A DNA stretch of 64,000 nucleotides, taken from positions 186,001-250,000 of the forward strand of contig NZ_CABGGS010000043.1 of the NCBI RefSeq assembly GCF_902158555.1, written 5' to 3'. How positions within the stretch are numbered: the first letter of the stretch is position 1; every line of letters begins with the position of its first letter. The notes beneath the pieces were generated by a model that saw only the letters and a list, made by a program, of their open reading frames with translations, had not been told where the DNA came from and did not search any database. The stretch comes from Klebsiella spallanzanii (lineage in GTDB: Bacteria; Pseudomonadota; Gammaproteobacteria; Enterobacterales; Enterobacteriaceae). The position numbers and the translations under genes are program-made. Positions 28,675 through 37,452 of this stretch are shown piece after piece.

Positions 28675-29060
28675 GAATCTCCTTATTCGTGAAAGATCTT
28701 ATAAAGATTTTACCCGGATACTGGCGATCAGTTTAACAATAATACAGTCAATAGAATAGACAATATCGCCATTCCTTTTGTTTTTTAATGCGTTCCGGCG
28801 AGCCTTAAACCCGGCGGGTGCCCTGGGATGCCGCCGGGTGGGGACCTCCTCGATGGGATTTCATCGCAAAGGAGGTTGAAGCGACTGCGATGGGGTGAGA
28901 TCACACATTCAAAATGTAATGATGGGAATTATGATTCAGCGCAATAAATGGCCTCTTTCAGCGCATTTTTCGCCCAAAAAAAGTTAAAGTAAGGATAAAT
29001 ACTGAAGTTAGTAAAAAGCATATGACCAACCAGATTACCAACGGCTGAAGGAGTATGCGT
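28675..29060. other. yqiJ-glgS intergenic region with two hairpins
   Basis: No convincing gene is present. Two consecutive inverted repeats are: ACCCGGCGG (28809-28817) with CCGCCGGGT (28831-28839), and ACCTCCT (28844-28850) with AGGAGGT (28870-28876), the latter extended inward by CGATG/CATCG. The second pairs a perfect anti-Shine-Dalgarno with a perfect Shine-Dalgarno sequence, yet no reading frame of any length follows. Near glgS an AT-rich stretch probably holds its promoter. An eight-codon frame ending just before the glgS ribosome-binding site (from 29022) may be chance. Confidence 0.6.
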
Positions 29061-29270
29061 ATGAAGAATAACGACATGTATTTAATGAAGAATTTTGATT
29101 TTCTGGCCCAGAGTTTCGCCAGAATGAACGCACAAGGTCAGCCAGTCGATCTTCAGGCCATTGTCGGCAATATGGATGAAGAGCATCGCGAATGGTTCTG
29201 TCAACGATATGAGCTTTACTGCCGCCAGGCGAATAAAGTTACGACCCCAGAAGCGGAGCTGGAACACTAA
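29061..29270 (+). CDS. glgS: Surface composition regulator GlgS (ScoR)
   Basis: GlgS is a small cytoplasmic protein first linked to glycogen and later to repression of motility and fimbriae. The start at 29061 is chosen because AAGGAG lies seven bases upstream; the ATG at 29055 is one base from that site. The 69 residues carry the diagnostic [21 protein letters not shown] and [19 protein letters not shown] blocks and end ELEH as in E. coli. Confidence 0.95.
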   Translation: MKNNDMYLMKNFDFLAQSFARMNAQGQPVDLQAIVGNMDEEHREWFCQRYELYCRQANKVTTPEAELEH

Positions 29271-29295
29271 TCTACGTATCGCAACACTGATATGA

Positions 29296-29318
29296 CAACG
29301 GGCCTTTTCGGCCCGTTG
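29296..29318. terminator. Bidirectional terminator between glgS and ubiK
   Basis: CAACGGGCC pairs perfectly with GGCCCGTTG around TTTTC, followed by CTTGTTTTT on the glgS side. ubiK converges from the right. Confidence 0.9.
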
Positions 29319-29328
29319 CTTGTTTTTA

Positions 29329-29607
29329 CTACTTCTCTTCGGCGTCCGGAGCCACCGGCGCGCTCGCTGAGCGGCTTTCCAGGTCGCTCAGACGCTGTTC
29401 CAGAAGCGCCAGTTTTTCCCGCGTGCGCAGAAGCACCTGAGTCTGTACATCGAACTCTTCGCGGCTTACCAGGTCCAGGCGAGTTAACTGCGACTGGAGC
29501 ACCTGACGAAATTTTTTCTCGACATCTTCCCCAAGATCGCGGAGTCCCTTCGGCATCGATTCATGAACCTGACGGGCGATTTGTTCAATTTTTTTCGGGT
29601 CAATCAT
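29329..29607 (-). CDS. ubiK: Ubiquinone biosynthesis accessory factor UbiK
   Basis: UbiK (YqiC) is a small membrane-associated coiled-coil protein that assists the UbiJ-centred ubiquinone synthesis complex under aerobic conditions. The 92-residue product begins [26 protein letters not shown], followed by an amphipathic region and a heptad-rich C-terminus ([19 protein letters not shown]). Confidence 0.95.
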   Translation of the reverse strand: MIDPKKIEQIARQVHESMPKGLRDLGEDVEKKFRQVLQSQLTRLDLVSREEFDVQTQVLLRTREKLALLEQRLSDLESRSASAPVAPDAEEK

Positions 29608-29692
29608 GGTGGTTTCCTGCTCTGGTCGGTTATGCGCTCATTGTAGTGCGATTGCCGGTGCCTATAAACCATAAATGTTTGAAGCTTATGCA

Positions 29693-29721
29693 TTGCCGAC
29701 GATAGTCAATAGCGTTATAGT
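29693..29721 (+). promoter_or_regulatory. Sigma-70 promoter for ribB
   Basis: TTGCCG (29693-29698) and TATAGT (29716-29721) are 17 bases apart. The expected start at about 29728 is immediately before the FMN riboswitch. Nothing else of note was seen between ubiK and this promoter. Confidence 0.75.
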
Positions 29722-29731
29722 TACCGGGCTT

Positions 29732-29878
29732 ATTCTCAGGGCGGGGCGAAATTCCCCACCGGCGGTAAATCAACCATAGCGTTGAAAGCCCGCGAGCGCT
29801 TTCTGCGAAAGCAGAAAGGTCAGCAGATCCGGTGTAATTCCGGGGCCGACGGTTAGAGTCCGGATGGGAGAGAGTAAC
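29732..29878 (+). promoter_or_regulatory. FMN riboswitch (RFN element)
   Basis: The conserved RFN blocks are in order: TCAGGGCGGGGCGAAATTCC, CCACCGGCGGTAAAT, AGCCCGCGAGCGC, GGTCAGCAGATCCGGTG, TTCCGGGGCCGACGGT and AGTCCGGATGGGAGAGAGTA. It precedes ribB by about 100 bases. FMN binding is known to reduce ribB expression by termination and by blocking translation. A GC-rich expression platform (GCCGGGTTTATGCCCGC...AACCGGC) follows at 29885-29929. Confidence 0.97.
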
Positions 29879-29984
29879 GGCTCAGCCGGGTTTATGCCCG
29901 CTTGCGTTGACTTTTGCCGCTAAACCGGCACTCCTAAGACTGCCCTGATTCTGGTAACCATACAATTAACGAGGTTTTTTTACC

Positions 29985-30638
29985 ATGAATCAGACGCTAC
30001 TTTCCTCTTTTGGTACCGCTTTTGAACGTGTGGAACACGCTTTAGATGCACTGCGCGAAGGCCGCGGTGTGATGGTGCTTGACGATGAAGACCGTGAAAA
30101 CGAAGGCGATATGATTTTCGCCGCTGAAACCATGACCGTTGAGCAGATGGCGCTGACCATTCGCCACGGCAGCGGCATTGTTTGCCTGTGCCTGACGGAA
30201 GATCGCCGTAAACAGCTCGACCTGCCAATGATGGTTGAAAACAACACCAGCGCCTACGGCACCGGTTTTACCGTGACTATTGAAGCCGCAGAGGGCGTGA
30301 CTACTGGCGTTTCCGCCGCTGACCGCGTGACCACCGTGCGTGCAGCTATTGCTGATGGCGCGAAGCCATCTGACCTGAACCGCCCAGGCCACGTTTTCCC
30401 GCTGCGTGCGCAGCCGGGCGGCGTCCTGACCCGCGGTGGTCATACAGAAGCAACCATCGATCTGGTCACTCTGGCGGGTCTTAAACCAGCAGGCGTATTG
30501 TGCGAACTGACTAACGACGACGGCTCTATGGCGCGTGCGCCGCAGTGCATTGAGTTTGCTAAGCAGCACAACATGGAAGTGGTCACGATTGAAGATTTAG
30601 TCGCTTATCGCCGCGAACACGAGCGTAAAGCCAGCTGA
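29985..30638 (+). CDS. ribB: 3,4-dihydroxy-2-butanone 4-phosphate synthase
   Basis: RibB converts ribulose 5-phosphate to dihydroxybutanone phosphate and formate, supplying the four-carbon unit of riboflavin. The 217 residues include the metal- and substrate-binding loop [11 protein letters not shown] with Arg37 and Asp42, and TRGGHTEA carrying the catalytic His. It is a single gene under the upstream FMN riboswitch. Confidence 0.98.
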   Translation: MNQTLLSSFGTAFERVEHALDALREGRGVMVLDDEDRENEGDMIFAAETMTVEQMALTIRHGSGIVCLCLTEDRRKQLDLPMMVENNTSAYGTGFTVTIEAAEGVTTGVSAADRVTTVRAAIADGAKPSDLNRPGHVFPLRAQPGGVLTRGGHTEATIDLVTLAGLKPAGVLCELTNDDGSMARAPQCIEFAKQHNMEVVTIEDLVAYRREHERKAS

Positions 30639-30661
30639 TCGCTATCGTTGTGTTAATAAAT

Positions 30662-30691
30662 AATAAAGCCGGGTACGATCCCGGCTTTATT
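30662..30691. terminator. Bidirectional terminator between ribB and the fimbrial operon
   Basis: AATAAAGCCGGG (30662-30673) pairs perfectly with CCCGGCTTTATT (30680-30691). The flanks are A/T-rich on both sides, so it can serve ribB and the convergent adhesin gene. Confidence 0.9.
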
Positions 30692-30708
30692 ATTTTGATA
30701 AAAAACAG

Positions 30709-31761
30709 CTATCGATAGTTTATTTTGATGATGACGTCTTTACTGAATGGCCCTTCCACTAGTTTCTTAGTGGGATGAGCGGTTAGCTCAGCGGTATAGT
30801 TGTGTGTGACTGTTGACGGATCGCTGGGGACGTAAGTTGTAAAATCCATATACTGGTTAAATAAAACAGGCAGGTTGAGCGTGCTGTCAAAGACATTCAA
30901 TAGCAGACCGTTTCCTAGATCCAGATGGGTATTGTCATAAGGCGCATCGCTGGTGTAGAAGCTGGTCGTAATATCAAACTGCTCCGTACACCCTGCTGTT
31001 TGATCCCTGACGGTAGAGATGCTAAACGTTTGTTGGGTATCCGTATGGTTAGCCAGGTCGATGTTAGTGACGGTTTTAAAATCAACAACCTGAGTTTCAG
31101 GGGAGATTTTAATTGATGAGCTACAGCTTAAATAGTGAACGTTATCTAGTCCATCAATGTAAAAACGCAGGTTTTTAGCATTTTTAGCCAGGTTTGCACC
31201 TCCTTCACCATCAAACTGCAGAACGTTAATTTTGCCAAAATTATAAACCGTTGTGCTGTCTGGTGGGATTGCTTTGACCTTAACGTATAAACGAAAACGA
31301 GCATTAAAGGTTGTATTTTTTTGTAGCGTTGAACCGTTACACACTGGGTCGTGGTATATACCATCGTAATACTGCTCAAATTTATCCAGGCAAGCTCCGG
31401 TATCGATTCCCTGGTCGTTCCCTTCATAATCGGTACCATTGTAGGTAACGCCAAAAGTAAAGTAGGGGTTGTTCAGGACATCGGTGCTGTTAAAGGCTGA
31501 GAGTTTTATCCATGCGTAGAGATCTTCCGTTTGATTTGATTTACTCCAGCCCGTTGCATTATCGCAGTAGACGGTCATATTAATATCCGGGCTTTCCCAT
31601 ACCTTTTGGTTAAGCGTGATATCGCTTGGGATGGTAAATGAGGGAAGATCGATCTTGGCTTCAGTCAGGCCCCCTTTGCTATTCTGATAGCAGTCAACCG
31701 CCCAGGAGGGTAACGAAAACAGGCAGGTTAATAACGCCAAAAAACCTAATAGTCTTTTCAT
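30709..31761 (-). CDS. Fimbrial tip adhesin-like protein
   Basis: This 350-residue exported protein has a signal peptide (cleaved after SWA, residue 21) and cysteine pairs typical of two-domain fimbrial adhesins. It is the last gene of a pilin-usher-chaperone-adhesin operon. The C-terminal half has a beta-rich pilin domain ending KDVIIKINYR, where a donor strand from the next subunit would fit. The N-terminal about 190 residues would be the receptor-binding domain. It resembles E. coli YqiI in length and start (AVDCYQNSKGG). The receptor is unknown. Confidence 0.8.
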   Translation of the reverse strand: MKRLLGFLALLTCLFSLPSWAVDCYQNSKGGLTEAKIDLPSFTIPSDITLNQKVWESPDINMTVYCDNATGWSKSNQTEDLYAWIKLSAFNSTDVLNNPYFTFGVTYNGTDYEGNDQGIDTGACLDKFEQYYDGIYHDPVCNGSTLQKNTTFNARFRLYVKVKAIPPDSTTVYNFGKINVLQFDGEGGANLAKNAKNLRFYIDGLDNVHYLSCSSSIKISPETQVVDFKTVTNIDLANHTDTQQTFSISTVRDQTAGCTEQFDITTSFYTSDAPYDNTHLDLGNGLLLNVFDSTLNLPVLFNQYMDFTTYVPSDPSTVTHNYTAELTAHPTKKLVEGPFSKDVIIKINYR

Positions 31762-31763
31762 TA

Positions 31764-32498
31764 TTAGCCCTTTTTAACCGGTTCAGATTGGCATACCGTC
31801 TGCACCGAATTGCAGCTAATTTTAAACATATTCAGACCGCCGTAATCGCCAATAAAGCCAATCTGGAAATTTGCTGGTAAGTTTTTAATATCTTGCGACG
31901 CCTGCCCAAAGGGGTCGGCCATCATGCTGGATGTTTTTGGCAACAGCGTTTTGCCATTGGTGCCAATATAGCCAACAGTGACAAAATAGGGGGATTTATT
32001 CTTTAACACCAATCCACTGCCGGTGCGGCTAACATCGAATTTTCCGATCAGGTTCGATTGACCATTTTTAACCTCTACCGCTTTTGGGCGCCAGAAAATT
32101 TTAATACGGCTCTGCATAGCGATTTGCATAACATTTTTCTGTTCTGAACGCGGCGGAATTTCACGGATGTTATAGTAAAATATCGATTCTCTATCTGCCG
32201 GAAGCTGAGCCAGAGTTGGCTGAGGCATCAGTCGAACCTGAACCTGCTCGCCCGCTTCCAGACGCACCATCGGCGGAACGGCGGTAATATAGTTGCGCGA
32301 TTTTTTATTATCCTTGTCCTCAATCCATGACTGAGCCAGGAAGGGGGCGGTTGTGCTTTGGTTCGTTAACCGTACGGAGACGCTTTTATCCGACTGGTTA
32401 AAAATAATGCGCGTTCTGTCGGGCGACACTGCGGCATTCACCATAAAACTGGTGCCCAGCAGGCATAATAATCCTTTCGCAAACGTGTTAATTTTCAT
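31764..32498 (-). CDS. Periplasmic fimbrial chaperone (PapD/FimC family)
   Basis: It folds and caps pilin subunits in the periplasm. The start at 32498 (MKINTFAKGLL) has AGGA eight bases upstream; an ATG three codons earlier sits on that site. The 244 residues have a signal peptide to about AAVS, the DRTRIIFNQSDKSVSVRLTN first strand, and YYNIREIPPRSE, the conserved chaperone block. It ends with a C-terminal domain containing paired Cys. It is two bases upstream of the adhesin gene and follows the usher by 15 bases. Confidence 0.93.
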   Translation of the reverse strand: MKINTFAKGLLCLLGTSFMVNAAVSPDRTRIIFNQSDKSVSVRLTNQSTTAPFLAQSWIEDKDNKKSRNYITAVPPMVRLEAGEQVQVRLMPQPTLAQLPADRESIFYYNIREIPPRSEQKNVMQIAMQSRIKIFWRPKAVEVKNGQSNLIGKFDVSRTGSGLVLKNKSPYFVTVGYIGTNGKTLLPKTSSMMADPFGQASQDIKNLPANFQIGFIGDYGGLNMFKISCNSVQTVCQSEPVKKG

Positions 32499-32513
32499 TA
32501 TCTTCATCCTGAA

Positions 32514-35042
32514 TTAATGTATGGGTTTACACGGTAAAATGACGGCCTGACCATCAGTATTACTCTGGTTCGGTGGTGTAATGTCACATACTTTGTCGTT
32601 CCATTTTAGCGTTAGCATGCTATTTTCCTGGACGCCGCTGAGATAGACAAAACCATCATCAGCCACCAGCCCCATATCGCGACCTGTTTGTTTATCCGTA
32701 ACGGTAACGCCCAGCGGCGGATAGCGCCCATCTTCCAGGCGAATGACGCCAATAATTTGATAGCCTTTCGTGGCGCTGAGCGGCATATAGCCAATGGCCC
32801 CTTCGGTTAGCGTGGTGCGAACAACTGAATTCGTGACATCAACGCCATCAGGCAGGTTGTTATTGTTCACCATAACCGTAGCGGTTGTGTAGTTACCCAC
32901 TGACGGAACTACGGCTATACCAAACATATTGGTCATACTGCGGTTATTGTTCACTTCAACACCGGCTATACCATCCGCATCGACCATCACGCGAGAGCTG
33001 TTGCCTGCGTTATAATCATGAAGGGCCGCGCCGTGACGAGTCGCAGTAAACGAACCGTTCCAGCCAGCGCTGAACGAGCGGTAACTGCTGGGCTGCACGG
33101 TGCCGTTCACGTTCAGGCGACCATAGGGCGAATAGTGCTGGTAATAGCCTCGCAAGGCAGCTTCACCATCGCCAAACTGTTTGTCCGTGCCGGAAACGGA
33201 CATATTCCACGGGTTGTTACGATCTGAACCATCGTACCATGTCGCCGTTTGCGTCGCTGAGTCATCACCATAACGCTGCATGCTGTACATAATATTGCGG
33301 TTGTTTTCCAGCGGTAGGCTAATCGAGAAGTAATACTGATTCTCTTCTTCGTCATCCCAGCTCACACGACTCACCGCCAGAGAGGCTGATATATTTTTAA
33401 AATCACCAATATCAAAGTTACGGCTGAGGGAGAACGAATAGTTGGTGTTGGTCTCACTGTTCCAGTAGGTATTACGAGTGATGCTCAAATAGCTATTGAG
33501 CGCCAGTGGTTCGACGTACTGGTTAAAGGAGAGGACATAGCTCTCTTTTTCATTGGAACTGGAATCGTCGCCGTCGCGTGAATTAATATATTCATTCATC
33601 GTGACGTACTCTTTATCCGAGAATCGGTAACCAGCGAAGGTTATCTGGCTGCCCGTTTCTTCAAAACGTTTGGCGTAGTTGGCACGATAGCTGAAACCAC
33701 GCTGTTTCCCCTCATTATCATTACGCAAATTGGCTTCTGCCCGAGTGATGTCGAAAGAGAGTGAGCCAAAGCTGTTAAGGTTAAAACCTACCCCGCCGGT
33801 TGCTGCCTGATAGTCATCGGCGGTGACGATTGCGCCACCGTACAGAGAAACATCATTCAACCAGCCCCAGGAAGCTTCACCGGTCCAGAAAAGAGGGTTG
33901 TTTACATCGTTATGGGTCGTTGATGTGGGCTTACCTACTGAACTTTTATAACGTACCTGCCCTTTACGCGTCAGGTAAGGGATGGAGGCTGAACCCACCT
34001 GAAATGTACTCTTACGCCCATCTTCTTCTTCGATAGTAACATCTAATTGCCCCTGCAAGGTGGTGCCCAAATCGGTGATGGTGAACGGTCCTGGCGAGAC
34101 GGTCGTTTGATAGAGCATACGGCCATTCTGCATCACGGTAACTTTGGCGTTAGTCTGGGCGATGCCGGTTATCTGCGGAGCATAGCCGCGTAAATCTGGC
34201 GGCAGCATTTGTTCATCGCTTTCCAGAGAAGCGCCGGTAAAGTGGAACGTATCGTAGAGGTCTGAACTGAGATCGTACTGTCCCATAGTAAACCTGGATG
34301 CAAGGGACGGAATAGGGCGAAACAGATAAGTGCGCGGTAGACTGCTGTTGGTCCCCGTAGACTTACCTTCAGTAAATGACTGATCGTACTGGTAATCGCT
34401 GCGTAAGCGCCATGCGCCAAGATTGAAACCCAAGGTACCGTATGAGTTGAAACTCTGATTACTATCGCCGTGATCTGGTGTGTACTGGCTGGCATAAAGG
34501 TTATAGTCCAGCATAAGGCCAGCGATACCATCATCCCAATACTCTGGCGGCGTCCAGTTTTTGGCCTGATATTTCATCCATGCCTGGGGCACGGTTAACG
34601 TCAGCACCATGTTTGCTTTATCCAGACGAATAATCAATTCCGGTTTATGGCTGAGGTTGAGACAACCTTGCTGATTCAATGTTTGCAGGGGCTCAACAAA
34701 TGAATCGGCAAAGCCAAATTCTGTCAGATGGTCTTTAGTCAAGCAAAGTTGAGAGCCGCTTTCGTTATCGGCTTTGATCCATTCCAGGCTATAGGCTTTG
34801 GGGAGCGTATTTTTGTTAATTTGTACGCGTACCAGATAGGTACCGACTGGAATATAGCCCTTTTTTTCAAACTGCGAGAGGTCGATATTCTGCCGGTCTT
34901 CGGCGTCAATCATATCTGTATTGAATTCAATAGCATAAAGCGGTGCTGATAGTGAAGCCGTAATACATACCGAATATAGGGTGTGCTTTATTAAAAGGGA
35001 TAATCTTTTTGGCGTTAGACCGGAGTGAATGAGAGTACGCAT
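32514..35042 (-). CDS. Outer-membrane fimbrial usher
   Basis: The 842-residue usher forms the outer-membrane pore that receives chaperone-subunit complexes and assembles the fibre. It has a signal peptide, the N-terminal chaperone-binding domain (EFNTDMID, then FEKKGYIPVGTYLVRVQINK), a 24-strand barrel rich in aromatic residues, the plug, and C-terminal domains ending with the Cys pair of KVCDITPPNQ...LPCK. It is intact and in frame throughout. In K-12 the related ygiL-yqiGHI cluster lies between ubiK and glgS; here the operon lies between ribB and ygiD instead. Confidence 0.95.
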   Translation of the reverse strand: MRTLIHSGLTPKRLSLLIKHTLYSVCITASLSAPLYAIEFNTDMIDAEDRQNIDLSQFEKKGYIPVGTYLVRVQINKNTLPKAYSLEWIKADNESGSQLCLTKDHLTEFGFADSFVEPLQTLNQQGCLNLSHKPELIIRLDKANMVLTLTVPQAWMKYQAKNWTPPEYWDDGIAGLMLDYNLYASQYTPDHGDSNQSFNSYGTLGFNLGAWRLRSDYQYDQSFTEGKSTGTNSSLPRTYLFRPIPSLASRFTMGQYDLSSDLYDTFHFTGASLESDEQMLPPDLRGYAPQITGIAQTNAKVTVMQNGRMLYQTTVSPGPFTITDLGTTLQGQLDVTIEEEDGRKSTFQVGSASIPYLTRKGQVRYKSSVGKPTSTTHNDVNNPLFWTGEASWGWLNDVSLYGGAIVTADDYQAATGGVGFNLNSFGSLSFDITRAEANLRNDNEGKQRGFSYRANYAKRFEETGSQITFAGYRFSDKEYVTMNEYINSRDGDDSSSNEKESYVLSFNQYVEPLALNSYLSITRNTYWNSETNTNYSFSLSRNFDIGDFKNISASLAVSRVSWDDEEENQYYFSISLPLENNRNIMYSMQRYGDDSATQTATWYDGSDRNNPWNMSVSGTDKQFGDGEAALRGYYQHYSPYGRLNVNGTVQPSSYRSFSAGWNGSFTATRHGAALHDYNAGNSSRVMVDADGIAGVEVNNNRSMTNMFGIAVVPSVGNYTTATVMVNNNNLPDGVDVTNSVVRTTLTEGAIGYMPLSATKGYQIIGVIRLEDGRYPPLGVTVTDKQTGRDMGLVADDGFVYLSGVQENSMLTLKWNDKVCDITPPNQSNTDGQAVILPCKPIH

Positions 35043-35128
35043 AAAATCCGTTTCTTTTAATAAAATAGACCAGGAAAGCCGGCGAATCCCCGCCGGCTTG
35101 AATCGACAAAATTAATCGATAGATGTGA

Positions 35129-35704
35129 TTATTTGTAAGCCAGGACGTAGTTTGCCTGAGCGTAAACATCACCCTCGGTTGCATTTTTACCCAGAGATTC
35201 CATGCGAGCGTGGAAATCCAGGTTCTGAGTCGGGTTATTGACGTCGGTAAATGTTACCGGCAGCGCCACGCCCAGGTCGAAGGTATTATAGCCAGCATCC
35301 AGGATACGAACGCCAACGCCAGTTGCGCCGCCGTAGTTGTTTTCTTTGGTGTTAGCCATCAGGCTACTGTCAACGGTATCTACGTTGGCTGAAGTGAAGG
35401 TGACGTTCACTTTATCAATGGTGGTTTCTGCACCCTGGTCGTCAGTGCTGGTCAGAACGCAATCCTGCAGTTTAATAGAGAAGTCTGCAGGTTGAGAGTA
35501 TTGACCACCATTCAGTACGGTATCAGCAACCTGACCCAGATCGACATCAATCTGAGAGCTTTCCGGTGCAACAGAGCAAGGAGCAGTAATTACAGTACCG
35601 GAAAAGGTGACAATACCGTGGCCCTGATCGTCAGCGCTTGCATTAAAAGCAGTAGCAGAAAAAAGAGCTGTAGTGACAACAGCAAGCAACGTTTTTTTAA
35701 ACAT
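35129..35704 (-). CDS. Major fimbrial subunit (pilin)
   Basis: The 191-residue product has a signal peptide (cleavage after NASA, about residue 24), the conserved pilin start GIVTFSGTVITAPCSVAPES with the first Cys of the disulphide, a second Cys in LQDCVL, and the C-terminal beta-strand QANYVLAYK. It is the first gene of the fimbrial operon; AAGGA lies about ten bases before the ATG. An 87-base gap to the usher could hold a processing or attenuating structure. Confidence 0.92.
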   Translation of the reverse strand: MFKKTLLAVVTTALFSATAFNASADDQGHGIVTFSGTVITAPCSVAPESSQIDVDLGQVADTVLNGGQYSQPADFSIKLQDCVLTSTDDQGAETTIDKVNVTFTSANVDTVDSSLMANTKENNYGGATGVGVRILDAGYNTFDLGVALPVTFTDVNNPTQNLDFHARMESLGKNATEGDVYAQANYVLAYK

Positions 35705-36616
35705 GGAATATAATCCTTTATAAATAACTCATTTAGAACAGATATAGATAAATTTGCTGAAGTTAAATATTAAAGTTGCATGAATTTAATATTAACTCAC
35801 GATGCGAAAACTATCATGTAACTATCTGTTACACTTGTTATTTATATTTAATTCGCATTTAAGTTTATGTTGATATATGTATTTTTGTTGATGTTTATTA
35901 GGAATTTTCCTGCAAAAAATGAGATTTTTAGAATGTTTTCTATGTGGGATTATTTCTCGTGTAAATGTTTATTATCTTTTAGGGATGATGTGGTCTGGAG
36001 TGTGAAGTGGTTTATTAAGTTAAATGAATCAGTATAATATAATATATCTATGGTTGATTTTTTTGCTTTAATGTCCAATGGGATGACTTTTTATTATCTT
36101 GGGGTTATTATGAATTCATGAAGTGAATTGACTATCGAATTTATACCTTTAAACAAAGTGGGTTATTAATCAGTAATAAACTATGCCATATGGCATCATG
36201 GCTCTTAACATGTGGCATGATTTAACTTACCAATTTCCAGTTAATGATGTCTTTTTATTGTGGAAATGGGGAGTATACATTCAAGAATCAGGTGCTTTCT
36301 TCTCTATGGATATAAAAAGAAAGCGGCTGTTTGTTGATTTTCGAACTACTTTTCCGCATTGGCTTTGGGTTTATGAACCAATCCACTCCTGGTAATTTGT
36401 CAACCCTTTATAGCAGCGAATATCAAGAAAATAAGTTCGATATTCTCGTTTCACAATGGGTTGATATTATCGATGACACACTCTGTGGTATTGCTTTCTT
36501 CCGTTTTTTTGATGTTCAAATTTTCTGATGATGATCATCATGCTTATCAGAGTTTATCCTGAACAAAAAGCGCGTAGGGTAGCTACATCAAATTCCGCTA
36601 ACCCAAGGATATCACT
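35705..36616. other. AT-rich gene-free region upstream of the fimbrial operon and ygiD
   Basis: This 0.9 kb is markedly AT-rich compared with its neighbours and must hold the fimbrial promoter and the ygiD promoter. I see an AT-rich inverted repeat AATATTAAA...TTTAATATT (35766-35793) near the pilin gene and a perfect 14-base palindrome ATGATGATCATCAT (36528-36541) before ygiD. Two small overlapping open frames (36183-36395 and 36331-36528) show no recognisable family and have poor ribosome-binding sites. I found no fim-type invertible switch. Such DNA is a likely target of H-NS silencing, which is inference from composition. Confidence 0.6.
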
Positions 36617-37408
36617 ATGTCTCGTACCCGTATGCCCGCGCTGTTTCTAGGCCATGGTAGCCCGATGAACGTGCTGGAAGATAACATCTATACCCGCGCC
36701 TGGCGGAGTCTGGGCGAGACATTACCACGGCCTAAAGCGATTGTGGTGATCTCTGCGCACTGGTTCACGCGCGGTACGGGAGTCACCGCGATGGAAGCGC
36801 CGAAAACGATTCATGACTTTGGTGGTTTCCCACAGGCGCTATACGACACGCACTACCCGGCGCCGGGCTCGCCTGAATTGGCCCAACGCCTGGTTGAGCT
36901 ACTGGCCCCGGTGCCTGTGACTCTGGATAAAGAAGCCTGGGGCTTTGACCACGGCTCGTGGGGCGTATTGATTAAAATGTATCCCGACGCCGATATTCCG
37001 ATGGTGCAGCTGAGTATCAACAGTACTAAACCCGCAGCATGGCACTTCGAAATGGGGCGTAAGCTTGCTCAGCTGCGCGATGAAGGCATTATGCTGGTGG
37101 CGAGCGGCAACGTGGTGCATAACCTGCGAACCGCACGATGGCATGGTGAAAGCACGCCTTATCCATGGGCTGAGTCGTTTAATGACTACGTGAAAACGAA
37201 TCTGGCCTGGAAAGGACCGGTTGCCGGGCATCCGCTGGTGAATTACCTGTCGCACGAGGGCGGATCGCTGTCCAACCCGACGGCCGATCACTTCCTGCCG
37301 CTGCTGTACGTTCTGGGTGCCTGGGACGGCGAGGAATCGATTACTATTCCGGTTGAAGGGATAGAAATGGGATCGCTGAGCATGCTGTCAGTGGTAATCG
37401 GTGGGTAG
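36617..37408 (+). CDS. ygiD: 4,5-DOPA dioxygenase extradiol-like protein YgiD
   Basis: YgiD belongs to the LigB-type extradiol dioxygenases and in E. coli opens the ring of DOPA in vitro. The 263 residues show metal-binding His13 (LGHGSPMN) and His48 (ISAHWF), FDHGSWGVL, and NVVHNL with another conserved His. In E. coli zupT lies between ygiD and ribB; here the fimbrial operon takes that place. Confidence 0.93.
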   Translation: MSRTRMPALFLGHGSPMNVLEDNIYTRAWRSLGETLPRPKAIVVISAHWFTRGTGVTAMEAPKTIHDFGGFPQALYDTHYPAPGSPELAQRLVELLAPVPVTLDKEAWGFDHGSWGVLIKMYPDADIPMVQLSINSTKPAAWHFEMGRKLAQLRDEGIMLVASGNVVHNLRTARWHGESTPYPWAESFNDYVKTNLAWKGPVAGHPLVNYLSHEGGSLSNPTADHFLPLLYVLGAWDGEESITIPVEGIEMGSLSMLSVVIGG

Positions 37409-37452
37409 GAAAATATAAACTCCGGCAATAAACAATACTGCCGGGGTTGAGG

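Noticed and set aside
28876-28950. Possible small peptide gene after the AGGAGGT sequence
   Set aside because: The nearest ATG frame stops after two codons, and the TTG frame begins too close to the ribosome-binding sequence.
35705-36180. Possible fim-type invertible promoter switch
   Set aside because: I found no pair of long inverted repeats flanking a promoter and no adjacent recombinase gene.
36183-36528. Two small overlapping frames (70 and 65 codons) in the AT-rich region
   Set aside because: No recognisable family, weak ribosome-binding sites and AT-rich context; kept only as part of the intergenic description.
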